A stretch of 64,000 bases of DNA from Pseudorhizobium pelagicum (lineage in GTDB: Bacteria > Pseudomonadota > Alphaproteobacteria > Rhizobiales > Rhizobiaceae): positions 91,320-155,319 of the forward strand of contig JOKI01000012.1 in NCBI GenBank assembly GCA_000722615.1, given 5' to 3'. Below the pieces are notes generated by a model, which worked only from the letters and a program-made list of their open reading frames with translations, ran no database searches and was not told the origin of the DNA. This document shows, piece by piece, positions 53,486 to 62,711 of the stretch (positions are counted from its first letter, which is position 1; every line of letters begins with the position of its first letter). The position numbers and the translations under genes are program-made.

Positions 53486-53687
53486 CTGGTACCTGCGTCG
53501 AGCTTGAACTTGAGACTTGGAAATAGCCCGTCTGGCTTGCGTGAGGCTGGCTGGCCAGGCTTCTCTCCGGAGAGTGTAGTATGCGGCTGAGGGTACAGCT
53601 TCGCACAAGTCTTTACGCCTAGACCTCCTCCCATCGGGTAAACGCCCGCGTCTCAATCCGAACTACAGGATCGATCGGGGTCTCGCC
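53486..53687. promoter_or_regulatory. Divergent promoter region between motA and the DUF1217 gene
   Basis: A 202-base gap separates the divergent motA operon (minus) and the flgF/fliI rod operon (plus). It contains the palindromic segment CTGGCTGGCCAG near 53540-53560 and other short repeats. Both class II operons in rhizobia respond to Rem, so a shared regulator site is plausible, but I cannot identify consensus promoters with confidence. Confidence 0.5.
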
Positions 53688-54464
53688 GTGATTACGACTT
53701 ACACCAGCTACGCGATCATCAGCAGGGATCTGCCGGCTTCCCTGGCGCGGGTTGCCGAGCAGCCGGACGTGGCCCGTGAGAGCGCCTACTACCTGGAGAA
53801 CATCGGCAACATCAAATCCGTCGACGACTTCATGGCCGACAGCCGCATCTACAACTATGCGCTCAAGGCGCATGGTCTGGAGGACATGGCCTACGCCAAG
53901 GCGTTCATCCGCAAGGTGTTGACGGAAGGTGTCGCGGATCCCGAGGCCTTCGTCAACAAGCTCTCCGACAGCCGTTATGCCCAGTTTGCAGAGACGCTGA
54001 ACTTCCAGGCCTTCGGCGAGACCGCCACCACCTTCGACAAGGCGCAGAAGGGTGTCGTCGAGAAATACCAGCGCCAGAAGCTGGAAGAGGAGGCCGGCGC
54101 CGACAATCCGGGCGTGCGCCTTGCGCTCTACTTCGACCGCATGGCGCCCTCCATCCAGTCCGGCATGGAGATCCTGGCCGACGACGCGCTGTCTGAAGTG
54201 GTCCGCACGGTTCTCCAGCTGCCCGATGAAATTGCAGCGCTCGACGTGGATCGTCAGGCGGCCTTCATAGAAGAGTCGATCGACATCACGGACTTTCAGG
54301 ACAGAACGAAGCTGTCGAAATTCCTGGAGCGCTTCTCGACCCTCTGGGAACTGGAAAACGCGCCCAACAGCGCGAACGTGGCCACGCTTTTCACGCCGTC
54401 CACGAGCGGCATCTCCACGGATCTTCTCATCTCCATCAATGCACTGAAACTCGGGGGCACATGA
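53688..54464 (+). CDS. DUF1217 flagellar-associated protein
   Basis: The 258-residue protein matches DUF1217, found beside flgF in rhizobia. It is helical and largely soluble ('YAIISRDLPASLARVAEQPDVARESAYYLENIGNIKSVDDF', 'LSDSRYAQFAETLNFQAFGETATTF'). The start is GTG. It probably contributes to the rod/hook structure or assembly; its biochemical role is not known. flgF follows by one base. Confidence 0.88.
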   Translation: MITTYTSYAIISRDLPASLARVAEQPDVARESAYYLENIGNIKSVDDFMADSRIYNYALKAHGLEDMAYAKAFIRKVLTEGVADPEAFVNKLSDSRYAQFAETLNFQAFGETATTFDKAQKGVVEKYQRQKLEEEAGADNPGVRLALYFDRMAPSIQSGMEILADDALSEVVRTVLQLPDEIAALDVDRQAAFIEESIDITDFQDRTKLSKFLERFSTLWELENAPNSANVATLFTPSTSGISTDLLISINALKLGGT

Positions 54465-54465
54465 T

Positions 54466-55200
54466 ATGCAATCCGGAATCTACGTTGGAATATCCTCGCA
54501 GATTGCGCTCGAACGGCGCCTGAACACGATCGCCGACAACATGGCGAACATGAACACCGCAGGCTTCCGCGCCACGGAGGTCAAGTTCGACGAGGTGATG
54601 AGCAGCACCCGAAACGAGAACAACGCCAAGGTGGCCTTCGTCACCCAGGGCAACGACTATCTGTCGACCCGCAACGGTCAGATGCAGAACACCGGCAATG
54701 CCCTCGACTTCGCGATCAAGGGCGATGCCTGGTTTGCCATCGACACGCCGGCCGGCCAGGTGCTGACGCGCGACGGCCGCTTCACCATGCTTGAGACCGG
54801 CCAGCTGGTTTCGCTGATGGGCCACGCGGTGCTGGACGCCGGTGGTGCGCCGATCCAGCTGAACCGTGCCGGTGGTCCGCCGACAGTCGGCGCCGACGGC
54901 CAGATCGTTCAGGACGGCCAGCAGGTCGGCTCGATCGGCCTGTTCACGGCCGACATCTCCGAGGGCTTTATCCGCGCCGACAACAGCGGCGTCATCCCGG
55001 CCGACGAGCCGCAGCCGATCGTCGACAACTTCAACGTCGCCGTCGTGCAGGGCTATGTCGAGGGCTCCAATGTCAACGGCATCAGCGAGATGACGCAGCT
55101 CATCCAGGTCAACCGCGCATTCGAAGGCATCTCGTCGCTGATGCGCGATACCGAAGGCGCCTTTGGCGAGGCCATCAAGACCCTCGGCAGCGGCCGGTAA
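54466..55200 (+). CDS. flgF: Flagellar proximal rod protein FlgF
   Basis: The 244-residue rod protein has the FlgF/G/E family N-terminus ('GIYVGISSQIALERRLNTIADNMANMNTAGFRATEVKFDEV') and C-terminal domain ('VQGYVEGSNVNGISEMTQLIQVNRAFEGISSLM'). It is exported by the flagellar type III system and forms the proximal rod. fliI follows at 55214. Confidence 0.95.
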   Translation: MQSGIYVGISSQIALERRLNTIADNMANMNTAGFRATEVKFDEVMSSTRNENNAKVAFVTQGNDYLSTRNGQMQNTGNALDFAIKGDAWFAIDTPAGQVLTRDGRFTMLETGQLVSLMGHAVLDAGGAPIQLNRAGGPPTVGADGQIVQDGQQVGSIGLFTADISEGFIRADNSGVIPADEPQPIVDNFNVAVVQGYVEGSNVNGISEMTQLIQVNRAFEGISSLMRDTEGAFGEAIKTLGSGR

Positions 55201-55213
55201 GGACTGAGCATCC

Positions 55214-56617
55214 ATGTTCGAACAGGCGGCCATTTTACAGGCGGTGACCGGCGGCAAGCTGGCCCAGCTTGCCGATCTCACGGAGCGGTATTCCGACCCC
55301 GCCTTTTCCGTGGCGCACGGCGGGCGTGTCCGGACCATAGCTGCCGGGCACTATACCGTCGCCGGCCTGTCGAAGCATGTTCGCCTCGGCGAATTCGTCG
55401 CGCATCGGAGCCCGACGGGCATTCACCTCGGTGAGGTGGTTCGCGTCGAGCCCGACGTCATCTATGTCTGCCCGATCGAGCCCGGCGAGCCCATCGGCAT
55501 CGGCGATACAGTCATTCGCAAGGGTGCCTTCCGCGTCGCGCCGGACGACAGCTGGTGCGGGCGCACCATCAATTCACTGGGCGATCCGATCGATGGACGC
55601 GGCCCGCTTGCCACCGGCCGCGTCCGGCGCTCGATAGCCAATACCGCACCACCTTCGATGACCCGCAGCCGGGTGGAGACGGGATTCACGACCGGGGTGA
55701 GGGCGGTCGATATCTTCTCGCCGCTCTGCCTTGGCCAGCGTCTCGGCGTCTTCGCGGGCTCCGGCGTCGGCAAGTCGACGCTTCTCTCCATGCTGGCGCG
55801 TGCCGATGCCTTCGACAAGGTGGTGATCGCGCTGGTTGGCGAACGTGGCCGTGAAGTGCGCGAATTCATCGAGGACACCCTCGGCGACAACATGTCGAAG
55901 TCGATCGCTGTCGTCGCCACCAGCGACGAAAGCCCGATGTTGCGCAAGATGGCACCGCTGGTCGCCATCACCATCGCGGAGCATTTTCGCGACCAGGGTG
56001 AGAACGTCCTCTTCATCGCCGACAGCATCACGCGCTTTGCGCATGCCATTCGCGAAGTCGCCGTGGCGTCCGGAGAGCCGCCGATTGCCCGCGGCTACCC
56101 GGCATCGGTGTTCACGGAACTGCCGAGACTTCTGGAGCGCGCCGGTCCCGGCGCGGAAGGGGCGGGGACGATCACGGCCATCATCTCCATCCTCGTCGAT
56201 GGCGACAACCACAACGACCCGATCGCCGATTCCACCCGCGGCATCCTGGACGGCCACCTTGTGCTGGAGCGCAGCCTGGCGGAGGAGGGGCGTTACCCGC
56301 CCATCAATCCGCTGGCGTCGATCTCCCGTCTGGCCCGCAAGGCCTGGTCGCCGGACCAGGAGAAGCTTGTATCGAGGTTGAAGTCGCTCATCCATCGCTA
56401 CGAGGAAACGCGCGACCTGCGGCTGATCGGCGGTTACCGCACCGGCACCGATCCCGAACTCGACATGGCCATCAAGCAGGTGCCGGTGATCTACGACGTG
56501 CTGAAGCAATCGCCGGGCGAGCCGCCCTCGACGGACGCCTATGGCGACCTTGCCACGGCGCTTCGCAATGCAGCCGGACAGGCACCCGCCGCACCGATGA
56601 ATAAACAAAGAGGATGA
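55214..56617 (+). CDS. fliI: Flagellum-specific ATPase FliI
   Basis: The 467-residue ATPase energises export-substrate unfolding. Walker A 'GVFAGSGVGKSTLLSMLAR' (about 175-193), Walker B 'ENVLFIADSITRFAHAIREVAV', and F1-beta-like 'YPPINPLASISRLA' segments are present. Length is typical (about 440-470). It overlaps the next gene by ATG at 56614. Surrounded by rod genes. Confidence 0.97.
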   Translation: MFEQAAILQAVTGGKLAQLADLTERYSDPAFSVAHGGRVRTIAAGHYTVAGLSKHVRLGEFVAHRSPTGIHLGEVVRVEPDVIYVCPIEPGEPIGIGDTVIRKGAFRVAPDDSWCGRTINSLGDPIDGRGPLATGRVRRSIANTAPPSMTRSRVETGFTTGVRAVDIFSPLCLGQRLGVFAGSGVGKSTLLSMLARADAFDKVVIALVGERGREVREFIEDTLGDNMSKSIAVVATSDESPMLRKMAPLVAITIAEHFRDQGENVLFIADSITRFAHAIREVAVASGEPPIARGYPASVFTELPRLLERAGPGAEGAGTITAIISILVDGDNHNDPIADSTRGILDGHLVLERSLAEEGRYPPINPLASISRLARKAWSPDQEKLVSRLKSLIHRYEETRDLRLIGGYRTGTDPELDMAIKQVPVIYDVLKQSPGEPPSTDAYGDLATALRNAAGQAPAAPMNKQRG

Positions 56618-57189
56618 AGATGCGCCAGGCGGACCCAACACAGCCGGCCGAGCTTCTGAGGAAGAAGCGCAATGTCCTGCGCCGAGGCGACCGCATGCTG
56701 ACCGCCTCCGGCATCCTGCTGGCTGCGGTCTCTGCGCTGTTTCCCTGGTATGTCTTCCTCAACCAGGAAAAATTCGGGATCCGCACCACGAGCTTCGAGC
56801 ATATGCGCGACTTGCCGCCGACCGCGCCGCGCAACGTCATGAGCGTCTCTCCGCTCGCGATGATCGACAGCACCGAGGACGAGCCGGTCCTGCCGCCCGA
56901 GCCGACGGATGCCGTCACCACGGCCACCGTCTCGTCGCTCGGCGAGGAGGAGCAGAACGGATCGGCTCGGCCTGACCAGCCGTTCCCGGGGAAATCCGGC
57001 TTCCGCCTGCTGCATGTATCAAATGGGCGCGCGTTGATCGAGGACAGGTCCGGCATGTACATGGTGCGCATCGGCTCCATCCTCCCCGACAACAGCAAGC
57101 TCGCCACGATCGAGCAGCGGGACGGCCGATGGGTGATCATCACCTCGTCGGGTCAGGTTTACGAGGACGCCGCCGCGGCTCGTCCGTAA
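56614..57189 (+). CDS. Conserved rhizobial motility-locus protein (single-pass membrane)
   Basis: The 191-residue protein has one N-terminal membrane segment ('MLTASGILLAAVSALFPWYVFL', about 28-49) after a basic tail, then a periplasmic Pro/Ser/Thr-rich region ending in a small strand-rich domain 'RLLHVSNGRALIEDRSGMYMVRIGSILPDNSKLATIEQRDGRWVIITSSGQVYED'. Starts at 56614 or 56620 are equivalent. It lies between fliI and flgB, where rhizobial genomes have an unnamed gene; function unknown. Confidence 0.8.
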   Translation: MKMRQADPTQPAELLRKKRNVLRRGDRMLTASGILLAAVSALFPWYVFLNQEKFGIRTTSFEHMRDLPPTAPRNVMSVSPLAMIDSTEDEPVLPPEPTDAVTTATVSSLGEEEQNGSARPDQPFPGKSGFRLLHVSNGRALIEDRSGMYMVRIGSILPDNSKLATIEQRDGRWVIITSSGQVYEDAAAARP

Positions 57190-57241
57190 GTCCCACGCAA
57201 GATTACCGGCATAGTCTCCAGACAAACGATGGAGAAAGACT

Positions 57242-57628
57242 ATGCAACCGATTCAACTGTTCTCGCTCGCGTCTCGGCAGGCTGAATGGCTTTCGGTCCG
57301 CCAGGAGGTGGTGGCCACCAACATCGCCAACGCCAACACGCCGAAGTTCCATGCCAAGGACGTCTCGCCGTTCAGTGCGGTTCTCGACGAGACGCAGGTG
57401 AGCATGGTCCGTACCCATCCCAATCACCTGGCCGAAAGCCAGTACAGCCAGACCATCGGTGTCCACGAGAACGATCTGGACAACCAGATCGGCATCCAGG
57501 AGTCGGGCAACACGGTGGCGCTTGCGGAAGAACTCTCCAAGACCGGTGAGATCAAGCGCCAGTACGAGCTCAGCACGAGCCTCGTGAAGACCTTTCATAG
57601 CATGATGCTCATGACCGTAAGAAGGTAA
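57242..57628 (+). CDS. flgB: Flagellar proximal rod protein FlgB
   Basis: The 128-residue rod protein has '[21 protein letters not shown]' near residue 22 and C-terminal '[31 protein letters not shown]' heptads. It is secreted by the flagellar export apparatus without a cleaved signal. flgC begins six bases later. Confidence 0.95.
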   Translation: MQPIQLFSLASRQAEWLSVRQEVVATNIANANTPKFHAKDVSPFSAVLDETQVSMVRTHPNHLAESQYSQTIGVHENDLDNQIGIQESGNTVALAEELSKTGEIKRQYELSTSLVKTFHSMMLMTVRR

Positions 57629-57633
57629 AGCCA

Positions 57634-58053
57634 ATGGATCCGCTTTCAGCCTCTTTGAAGATCGCGGGGTCGGGCCTCGAAGCCCAGTCCACCCGTCTTC
57701 GCATCGTTTCCGAAAACATCGCCAACGCTCGCTCGACCGGCGACACGCCCGGCGCCGACCCCTATCGCCGCAAGACGATCACCTTCGGTGCGGAGATGGA
57801 CCGGGCCGCGGAAGTCGAGCTCGTGCGGATACAGAAACTCGGCACCGACGATTCCGACTTCGTCGAGGAATACGATCCGAACCATCCCGCTGCCGACGAT
57901 CGCGGCATGGTCAAGCTGCCGAACGTCAACATGCTGATCGAAATGGCCGACATGCGTGAGGCCAACCGGACCTACGAAGCAAACCTGCAGACCATCAAAC
58001 AGACTCGCGAGCTGATTGCCTCGACGATCGACCTTCTGAAGAGCGGACAATGA
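57634..58053 (+). CDS. flgC: Flagellar proximal rod protein FlgC
   Basis: The 139-residue protein starts '[36 protein letters not shown]' and ends with '[40 protein letters not shown]', the FlgC pattern. It overlaps fliE by four bases (ATGA). Confidence 0.95.
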   Translation: MDPLSASLKIAGSGLEAQSTRLRIVSENIANARSTGDTPGADPYRRKTITFGAEMDRAAEVELVRIQKLGTDDSDFVEEYDPNHPAADDRGMVKLPNVNMLIEMADMREANRTYEANLQTIKQTRELIASTIDLLKSGQ

Positions 58054-58379
58054 TCGACAATATCACCAAAGTAAGCTCCCTGTCGTCCACACGCGGCCTG
58101 GAATCGCTGGTTGAAAGCGGATCGTCCACGCAGGGCACGGCCACATCGGTCGAAAACCCCGGCATGAACTTCGCGAGCGTCCTCGGCAGCATGGCGACCG
58201 ATTCCGTCAACAGCCTGAAGCATGCGGAAGCCAAGTCCTTCGAAGGCATCCAGGGCAAGGCCGATACCCGGGAAGTGGTGGATGCGGTGCTGCAAGCCCA
58301 GCAGTCGTTGAACACCGCCATCGCCTTTCGCGACAAGATCGTGAACGCCTACCTCGAAATCACCAAGATGTCGATTTGA
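58050..58379 (+). CDS. fliE: Flagellar hook-basal body protein FliE
   Basis: The 109-residue helical protein links the MS ring to the rod. The C-terminal '[49 protein letters not shown]' is the FliE family core. Coupled to flgC by ATGA; flgG follows at 58399. Confidence 0.95.
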   Translation: MIDNITKVSSLSSTRGLESLVESGSSTQGTATSVENPGMNFASVLGSMATDSVNSLKHAEAKSFEGIQGKADTREVVDAVLQAQQSLNTAIAFRDKIVNAYLEITKMSI

Positions 58380-58398
58380 TCGACCGGGAGACCAGGAC

Positions 58399-59187
58399 AT
58401 GAGAGCGCTTTCAGTCGCCGCAACGGGCATGGATGCACAGCAGACCAATCTCGAGGTCATTGCCAACAACATCGCCAATATCAACACCACGGGTTACAAG
58501 CGCGCCCGTGCCGAATTCTCCGACCTTCTCTACCAGACCGAGCGGGCGCAGGGCGTGCCGAACCGCGCCAACCAGGCCATCGTGCCCGAAGGCGCCAACA
58601 TCGGCCTCGGCGTGCAGACGGCTGCCGTCCGCAACATCCATACCCAGGGCGAGCTGACGCATACGGAAAACAGTCTCGACCTTGCACTCGTCGGCCGCGG
58701 CTGGTTCCAGATCGAAGCTCCGGACGGCACCACGATGTATTCCCGTGCCGGTGCATTCAACACGAACGCCGAAGGCCAGCTGGTCACGATCGACGGCTAT
58801 GCGGTCGTCCCGAACATCGTCATTCCGCCGGACGTCAGCGAAACGATCATCAGCCGCACCGGCCAGGTGAACGTTCGCGTCGGCAATGCGGCCGAGTTCC
58901 AGGAAGTCGGCCAGCTGACCATTGCAAATTTCGTCAACGAGGCGGGTCTGCAGCCGCTCGGCGACAACCTCTTTGCCCAAACGCCCGCATCCGGCGAGCC
59001 GATCGTCGCCGTGCCGGAAGATCCGGGCTTCGGATACATAAAGCAGGGCTACCTCGAGGCGTCGAACGTCGATGCCGTGAAGGAGATCACGGACCTCATC
59101 TCGGCGCAGCGCGCCTATGAGATGAACTCCAAGGTCATCACCACGGCAGACGAAATGGCGTCCATCGTCAGCAAGAACCTGAAGTAA
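58399..59187 (+). CDS. flgG: Flagellar distal rod protein FlgG
   Basis: The 262-residue distal rod protein carries the N-terminal '[44 protein letters not shown]' signature and C-terminal '[39 protein letters not shown]'. Full length (E. coli FlgG 260 aa). flgA follows after 18 bases. Confidence 0.97.
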   Translation: MRALSVAATGMDAQQTNLEVIANNIANINTTGYKRARAEFSDLLYQTERAQGVPNRANQAIVPEGANIGLGVQTAAVRNIHTQGELTHTENSLDLALVGRGWFQIEAPDGTTMYSRAGAFNTNAEGQLVTIDGYAVVPNIVIPPDVSETIISRTGQVNVRVGNAAEFQEVGQLTIANFVNEAGLQPLGDNLFAQTPASGEPIVAVPEDPGFGYIKQGYLEASNVDAVKEITDLISAQRAYEMNSKVITTADEMASIVSKNLK

Positions 59188-59205
59188 AAACGGGAGCAGG
59201 CAGAC

Positions 59206-59688
59206 ATGACGTTTCGCCGGATGAAATGGATTGCTCGGGCGGCCGTGGCCACACTGGCCATGGCGTTGACTTTGGGCATTGCAGCGCCTGCCGCAGCCGA
59301 AATGGGCACGGCTGTCATTCCCAAGCAGATCATCTATCCCGGCGAGGAAATCTCGGCTGGCGTCGTCGAAGAAGTCGAGGTCACCAACCCGAAGCTTGCG
59401 GGCGAATATGCCCGCAGCATCAACGAAGTCACGGGCATGGTCAGCACGCGCACCCTGCTGCCAGGCCGGACGATCCTGCTCTCCGGCCTGCGTGCGCCCT
59501 ATGCCGTTCGCCGCGGCTCTTCCGTGCGGCTGGGTTTCAACATCGGCAGCATGACGATTTCGGCGGCCGGTACACCGCTTCAGGACGCCTCCATCGGCGA
59601 CATCGTCCGGGTCCGCAACAATGATTCCGGCATCATCGTCAGCGGCACCGTCATGGCGGACGGAACAATACAGGTGATGTCACGATGA
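59206..59688 (+). CDS. flgA: P-ring assembly chaperone FlgA
   Basis: The 160-residue secreted protein has a signal peptide ('AVATLAMALTLGIAAPAAA', ending about residue 31) and the SAF/FlgA domain ('PGEEISAGVVEEVEV', 'GMVSTRTLLPGRTILLSGLR', 'AAGTPLQDASIGDIVRVRNNDSGIIVSGTV'). It helps FlgI assemble into the P ring in the periplasm. Short compared with E. coli FlgA (219), as usual in rhizobia. It overlaps flgI by four bases. Confidence 0.93.
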   Translation: MTFRRMKWIARAAVATLAMALTLGIAAPAAAEMGTAVIPKQIIYPGEEISAGVVEEVEVTNPKLAGEYARSINEVTGMVSTRTLLPGRTILLSGLRAPYAVRRGSSVRLGFNIGSMTISAAGTPLQDASIGDIVRVRNNDSGIIVSGTVMADGTIQVMSR

Positions 59689-60809
59689 AGTTCCTCCGTT
59701 CCATCGGTGCCCTGGTGCTTGTCGCCGCCACCGTCTTCGCCGGCGGCTTTCTGCCGGCCTATGCGGATGCCGCACGTATCAAGGACATCGCCTCGCTCCA
59801 GGCCGGTCGTGACAACCAGCTGATCGGCTACGGTCTCGTCGTCGGCCTGCAGGGTTCGGGCGACAGCCTGCGGAGCTCTCCGTTCACCGAGCAGTCGATG
59901 CGCGCGATGCTTCAGAACCTCGGCATCTCGACGCAAGGCAGCCAGTCCAACGCCAAGAACCTTGCGGCCGTCATGGTGACGGCCACTCTGCCGCCCTTTG
60001 CAAGCCCCGGCAGCCGGATCGACGTCAATGTCAGCTCGCTCGGCGACGCCACCTCGCTTCGGGGCGGCACGCTTGTGATGACTTCGCTGTCGGGTGCCGA
60101 CGGACAGATCTATGCCGTCGCCCAGGGTGCGGTGATCGTGTCGGGCTTCACGGCCCAGGGACAGGCGGCCACCTTGACGGAGGGCATCACCACGTCCGGC
60201 CGTGTTCCCAATGGCGCCATCATCGAGCGCGAGTTGCCATCCCACTTCAAGGATTCGGTCAATCTCGTCCTGCAGCTGCGCAACGCCGATTTTTCCACGG
60301 CAGTCCGCATGGCGGATGCCGTCAACACGTTTGCCGGCCAGCGTTATGGCGGCCCGATCGCGGAAGCCCGTGACAGCCAGGAAGTGATTGTCCAGAAGCC
60401 GAAGGTCGCCGATCTCACCCGCCTGATGGCGGAGATCGAGAACCTCGTCGTCGAGACCGATACACCCGCCAAGGTCGTCATCAATGAACGCACCGGGACG
60501 ATCGTCATCGGTGCCGATGTCAAGGTTTCCCGCGTCGCCGTCAGCTACGGGACGCTGACGGTGCAAGTGACCGAAACGCCCCAGATCGTTCAGCCGGAGC
60601 CGTTCTCACGCGGAGTCACCGCCGTCCAGCCCGAAACCGACATCATGGCGATGAAGGAAGGCGGTCCGGTGGCTATCGTGGAAGGACCGGACCTTCGCAC
60701 TCTCGTCGCCGGTCTCAACAACATCGGCGTCAAACCCGACGGCATCATCGCAATCCTCCAGGGCATCAAGTCTGCCGGCGCCCTGCAAGCGGAGCTCGTG
60801 CTGCAATGA
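59685..60809 (+). CDS. flgI: Flagellar P-ring protein FlgI
   Basis: The 374-residue protein forms the periplasmic P ring. A signal peptide ('LVLVAATVFAGGFLPAYADA') precedes the mature 'ARIKDIASLQAGRDNQLIGYGLVVGLQGSGDSLRSSPFTEQSMRAMLQNLGI' signature. The C-terminus 'LRTLVAGLNNIGVKPDGIIAILQGIKSAGALQAELVLQ' is family-typical. It overlaps motE (ATGA). Confidence 0.97.
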   Translation: MKFLRSIGALVLVAATVFAGGFLPAYADAARIKDIASLQAGRDNQLIGYGLVVGLQGSGDSLRSSPFTEQSMRAMLQNLGISTQGSQSNAKNLAAVMVTATLPPFASPGSRIDVNVSSLGDATSLRGGTLVMTSLSGADGQIYAVAQGAVIVSGFTAQGQAATLTEGITTSGRVPNGAIIERELPSHFKDSVNLVLQLRNADFSTAVRMADAVNTFAGQRYGGPIAEARDSQEVIVQKPKVADLTRLMAEIENLVVETDTPAKVVINERTGTIVIGADVKVSRVAVSYGTLTVQVTETPQIVQPEPFSRGVTAVQPETDIMAMKEGGPVAIVEGPDLRTLVAGLNNIGVKPDGIIAILQGIKSAGALQAELVLQ

Positions 60810-61348
60810 CCAGAGCATCCTCGTCCATCACCGTGACCGTTTCCAAGGGGCTGATCCGCAGGCTGCTGGCATTGAGCGCCATCGTCATGCTCGTGCCGCA
60901 GGTCAGCGCGCAGGAGCCGGCGGCGGTATCCGCGACGTCCCCGGAGAGCGAGATCCAGCAGTTTTGCACCAATATCGCCGATGCCGCGCGTGACCAGCGC
61001 TACCTGCTGCAGAAGCAGGAGCTTGAAAAGCTGCAGCTGGACGTGGACCAGCGCATCTCCGTGCTGGAAAGCCGCAAGGCCGAATACGAGGACTGGCTGG
61101 CGCGTCGCAACGATTTTCTGGTGCGGGCGGAAGCCGGTCTTGTGGATATCTTCAAGACCATGAAGGCGGACGCTGCTGCGCCGCAACTCGAAGAAATGAA
61201 CCTGGAAGTGGCGGCGGCTATCATCATGAAGCTACCCGCGCGGCAATCCGGTCTCGTACTCAGTGAAATGGAGCCGCAGAAGGCCGGCATGATCGCGACG
61301 ATCATCTCCAGCGCTTCCGATCCCAATACTTCGAAAGAACCCTCATGA
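60806..61348 (+). CDS. motE: MotE, periplasmic chaperone for the rhizobial motor protein MotC
   Basis: The 180-residue protein has an N-terminal signal segment ('LIRRLLALSAIVMLVPQVSAQ'), a coiled-coil ('RYLLQKQELEKLQLDVDQRISVLESRKAEYEDWLARRNDF', about 70-110) and an MgtE-N-like C-terminal domain ('EEMNLEVAAAIIMKLPARQSGLVLSEMEPQKAGMIATII'). In S. meliloti MotE is a dimeric chaperone needed for MotC folding and stability. Coupled to flgI and flgH by ATGA overlaps. Confidence 0.9.
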   Translation: MTRASSSITVTVSKGLIRRLLALSAIVMLVPQVSAQEPAAVSATSPESEIQQFCTNIADAARDQRYLLQKQELEKLQLDVDQRISVLESRKAEYEDWLARRNDFLVRAEAGLVDIFKTMKADAAAPQLEEMNLEVAAAIIMKLPARQSGLVLSEMEPQKAGMIATIISSASDPNTSKEPS

Positions 61349-62064
61349 CGAAGCGCCTACCAGCCCTTATGGCCGTTCTCCTGCTGACTGGATGCCAAAG
61401 CCAGACGATCAGGGAGATCGGCAACGCGCCGTCCATGAGCCCGATCGGCAGCGGCCTGCAATATGCCTCGGCCCCCCAGATGTCTTCCTATCCGAAGCAG
61501 CCACGCCAGATGTCCAATGGCTATTCGCTCTGGTCCGACTCCCAGGCCGCGCTCTTCAAGGATGCACGCGCCTTGAACGTCGGGGACATCCTGACCGTTA
61601 ACATTCAGATCAACGACCGCGCGTCGTTCGATAATGAGACAGAGCGCAAACGCACCAATGGTACGAGCCTGACCTGGGGCGCGAATGTCACGAACTTCCT
61701 GGGCTTCAGCACCGATACCGGCACAAGTGGTGACCTGGGGACGGATTCCAGCACCGACTCGTCCGGCAAGGGAACGACCGAACGGTCCGAGAAGCTGCAG
61801 CTGCTCGTAGCTGCGGTCGTCACCGGCATCCTCGAGAACGGCAACCTGCTGATCAGCGGCTCGCAGGAGGTCCGGGTGAACCACGAGATCCGCATCCTCA
61901 ACGTCGCCGGTATCGTGCGTCCCCAGGACGTGGATGCCGACAACACCATCTCCTACGAACGCATCGCCGAAGCGCGCATTTCCTACGGCGGCCGCGGTCG
62001 TCTGACGGAAATTCAGCAGCCGCCGGTGGGCCAGCAGGTGGTCGACCTCTTCTCGCCTTTCTGA
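61345..62064 (+). CDS. flgH: Flagellar L-ring lipoprotein FlgH
   Basis: The 239-residue outer-membrane protein has a lipoprotein signal ('LPALMAVLLLTGCQSQ', lipobox LTGC with Cys17) and the FlgH signature 'DARALNVGDILTVNIQINDRASFDNETERKRTNG', then 'LLVAAVVTGILENGNLLISGSQEVRVNHEIRILNVAGIVRPQDVDADNTISYERIAEARISYGGRG'. It completes the L ring and follows motE directly. Confidence 0.96.
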   Translation: MTKRLPALMAVLLLTGCQSQTIREIGNAPSMSPIGSGLQYASAPQMSSYPKQPRQMSNGYSLWSDSQAALFKDARALNVGDILTVNIQINDRASFDNETERKRTNGTSLTWGANVTNFLGFSTDTGTSGDLGTDSSTDSSGKGTTERSEKLQLLVAAVVTGILENGNLLISGSQEVRVNHEIRILNVAGIVRPQDVDADNTISYERIAEARISYGGRGRLTEIQQPPVGQQVVDLFSPF

Positions 62065-62092
62065 GGCGGAGGAGCGGAAACGGGACAAGACA

Positions 62093-62602
62093 ATGGACGA
62101 TACGCAAGGCACTGAAGGTTCAGCCAAGAAGAAGTCTCCGATGATGCTGATCGCCGGCGTTGCGGTCCTGACGCTGATCGGCGGCGGCGGCGGCTGGGTT
62201 CTCGGCGGCATGATCGCGCCGGCGGCTCCGGTCGAGGAGCATGCGGCCGCCGAGGGCCAGGCGGGCGACCACGGCGAGGGCAAGGAGGAGGAGGGCATCC
62301 CGAAGATCGCCACCGAGGCGAACGGCGTGGTGCTTCTCGATCCGATCACGACGAACCTTGCCTACCCGTCGGACAGCTGGATCCGGCTGGAGGTGGCACT
62401 GGCCTTCAAGGGGCCTGCCGAACTGCCGCTGGCCGAGGAAATCCACCAGGATATCCTTGCATACATGCGCACCGTTTCCCTGCAGCAGATCGAAGGGCCG
62501 CGCGGGTTTCAGTATCTTCGCGACGATATTAAGGAACGGGTCGACCTGCGTTCCCAGGGCAAGGTTTCCAAGGTCATGTTCAGGACCATGGTCATCGAAT
62601 AA
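62093..62602 (+). CDS. fliL: Flagellar stator-associated protein FliL
   Basis: The 169-residue protein has one N-terminal membrane segment ('MMLIAGVAVLTLIGGGGGWVLGGM', about 17-40) and a periplasmic SPFH-like domain ('NLAYPSDSWIRLEVALAFKGPAELPLAEEIHQDILAYMRTVSLQQIEGPRGFQYLRDDIKERVDLRS'). FliL rings surround and stabilise stators. fliP follows. Confidence 0.93.
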   Translation: MDDTQGTEGSAKKKSPMMLIAGVAVLTLIGGGGGWVLGGMIAPAAPVEEHAAAEGQAGDHGEGKEEEGIPKIATEANGVVLLDPITTNLAYPSDSWIRLEVALAFKGPAELPLAEEIHQDILAYMRTVSLQQIEGPRGFQYLRDDIKERVDLRSQGKVSKVMFRTMVIE

Positions 62603-62711
62603 GGCCGGAGGCGGCGCCGTCTCCCGATAACAGGGGATGATTGGCGGCGCTTGTTGACCCGTGGGTGCAAGGGTGAGATCGAAGGGTGATGTTCAGAACC
62701 CTTGTGATCGC

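Noticed and set aside
55574-56641. Minus-strand ORF of 355 codons opposite fliI
   Set aside because: It is antisense to the ATPase gene with composition typical of a shadow frame.
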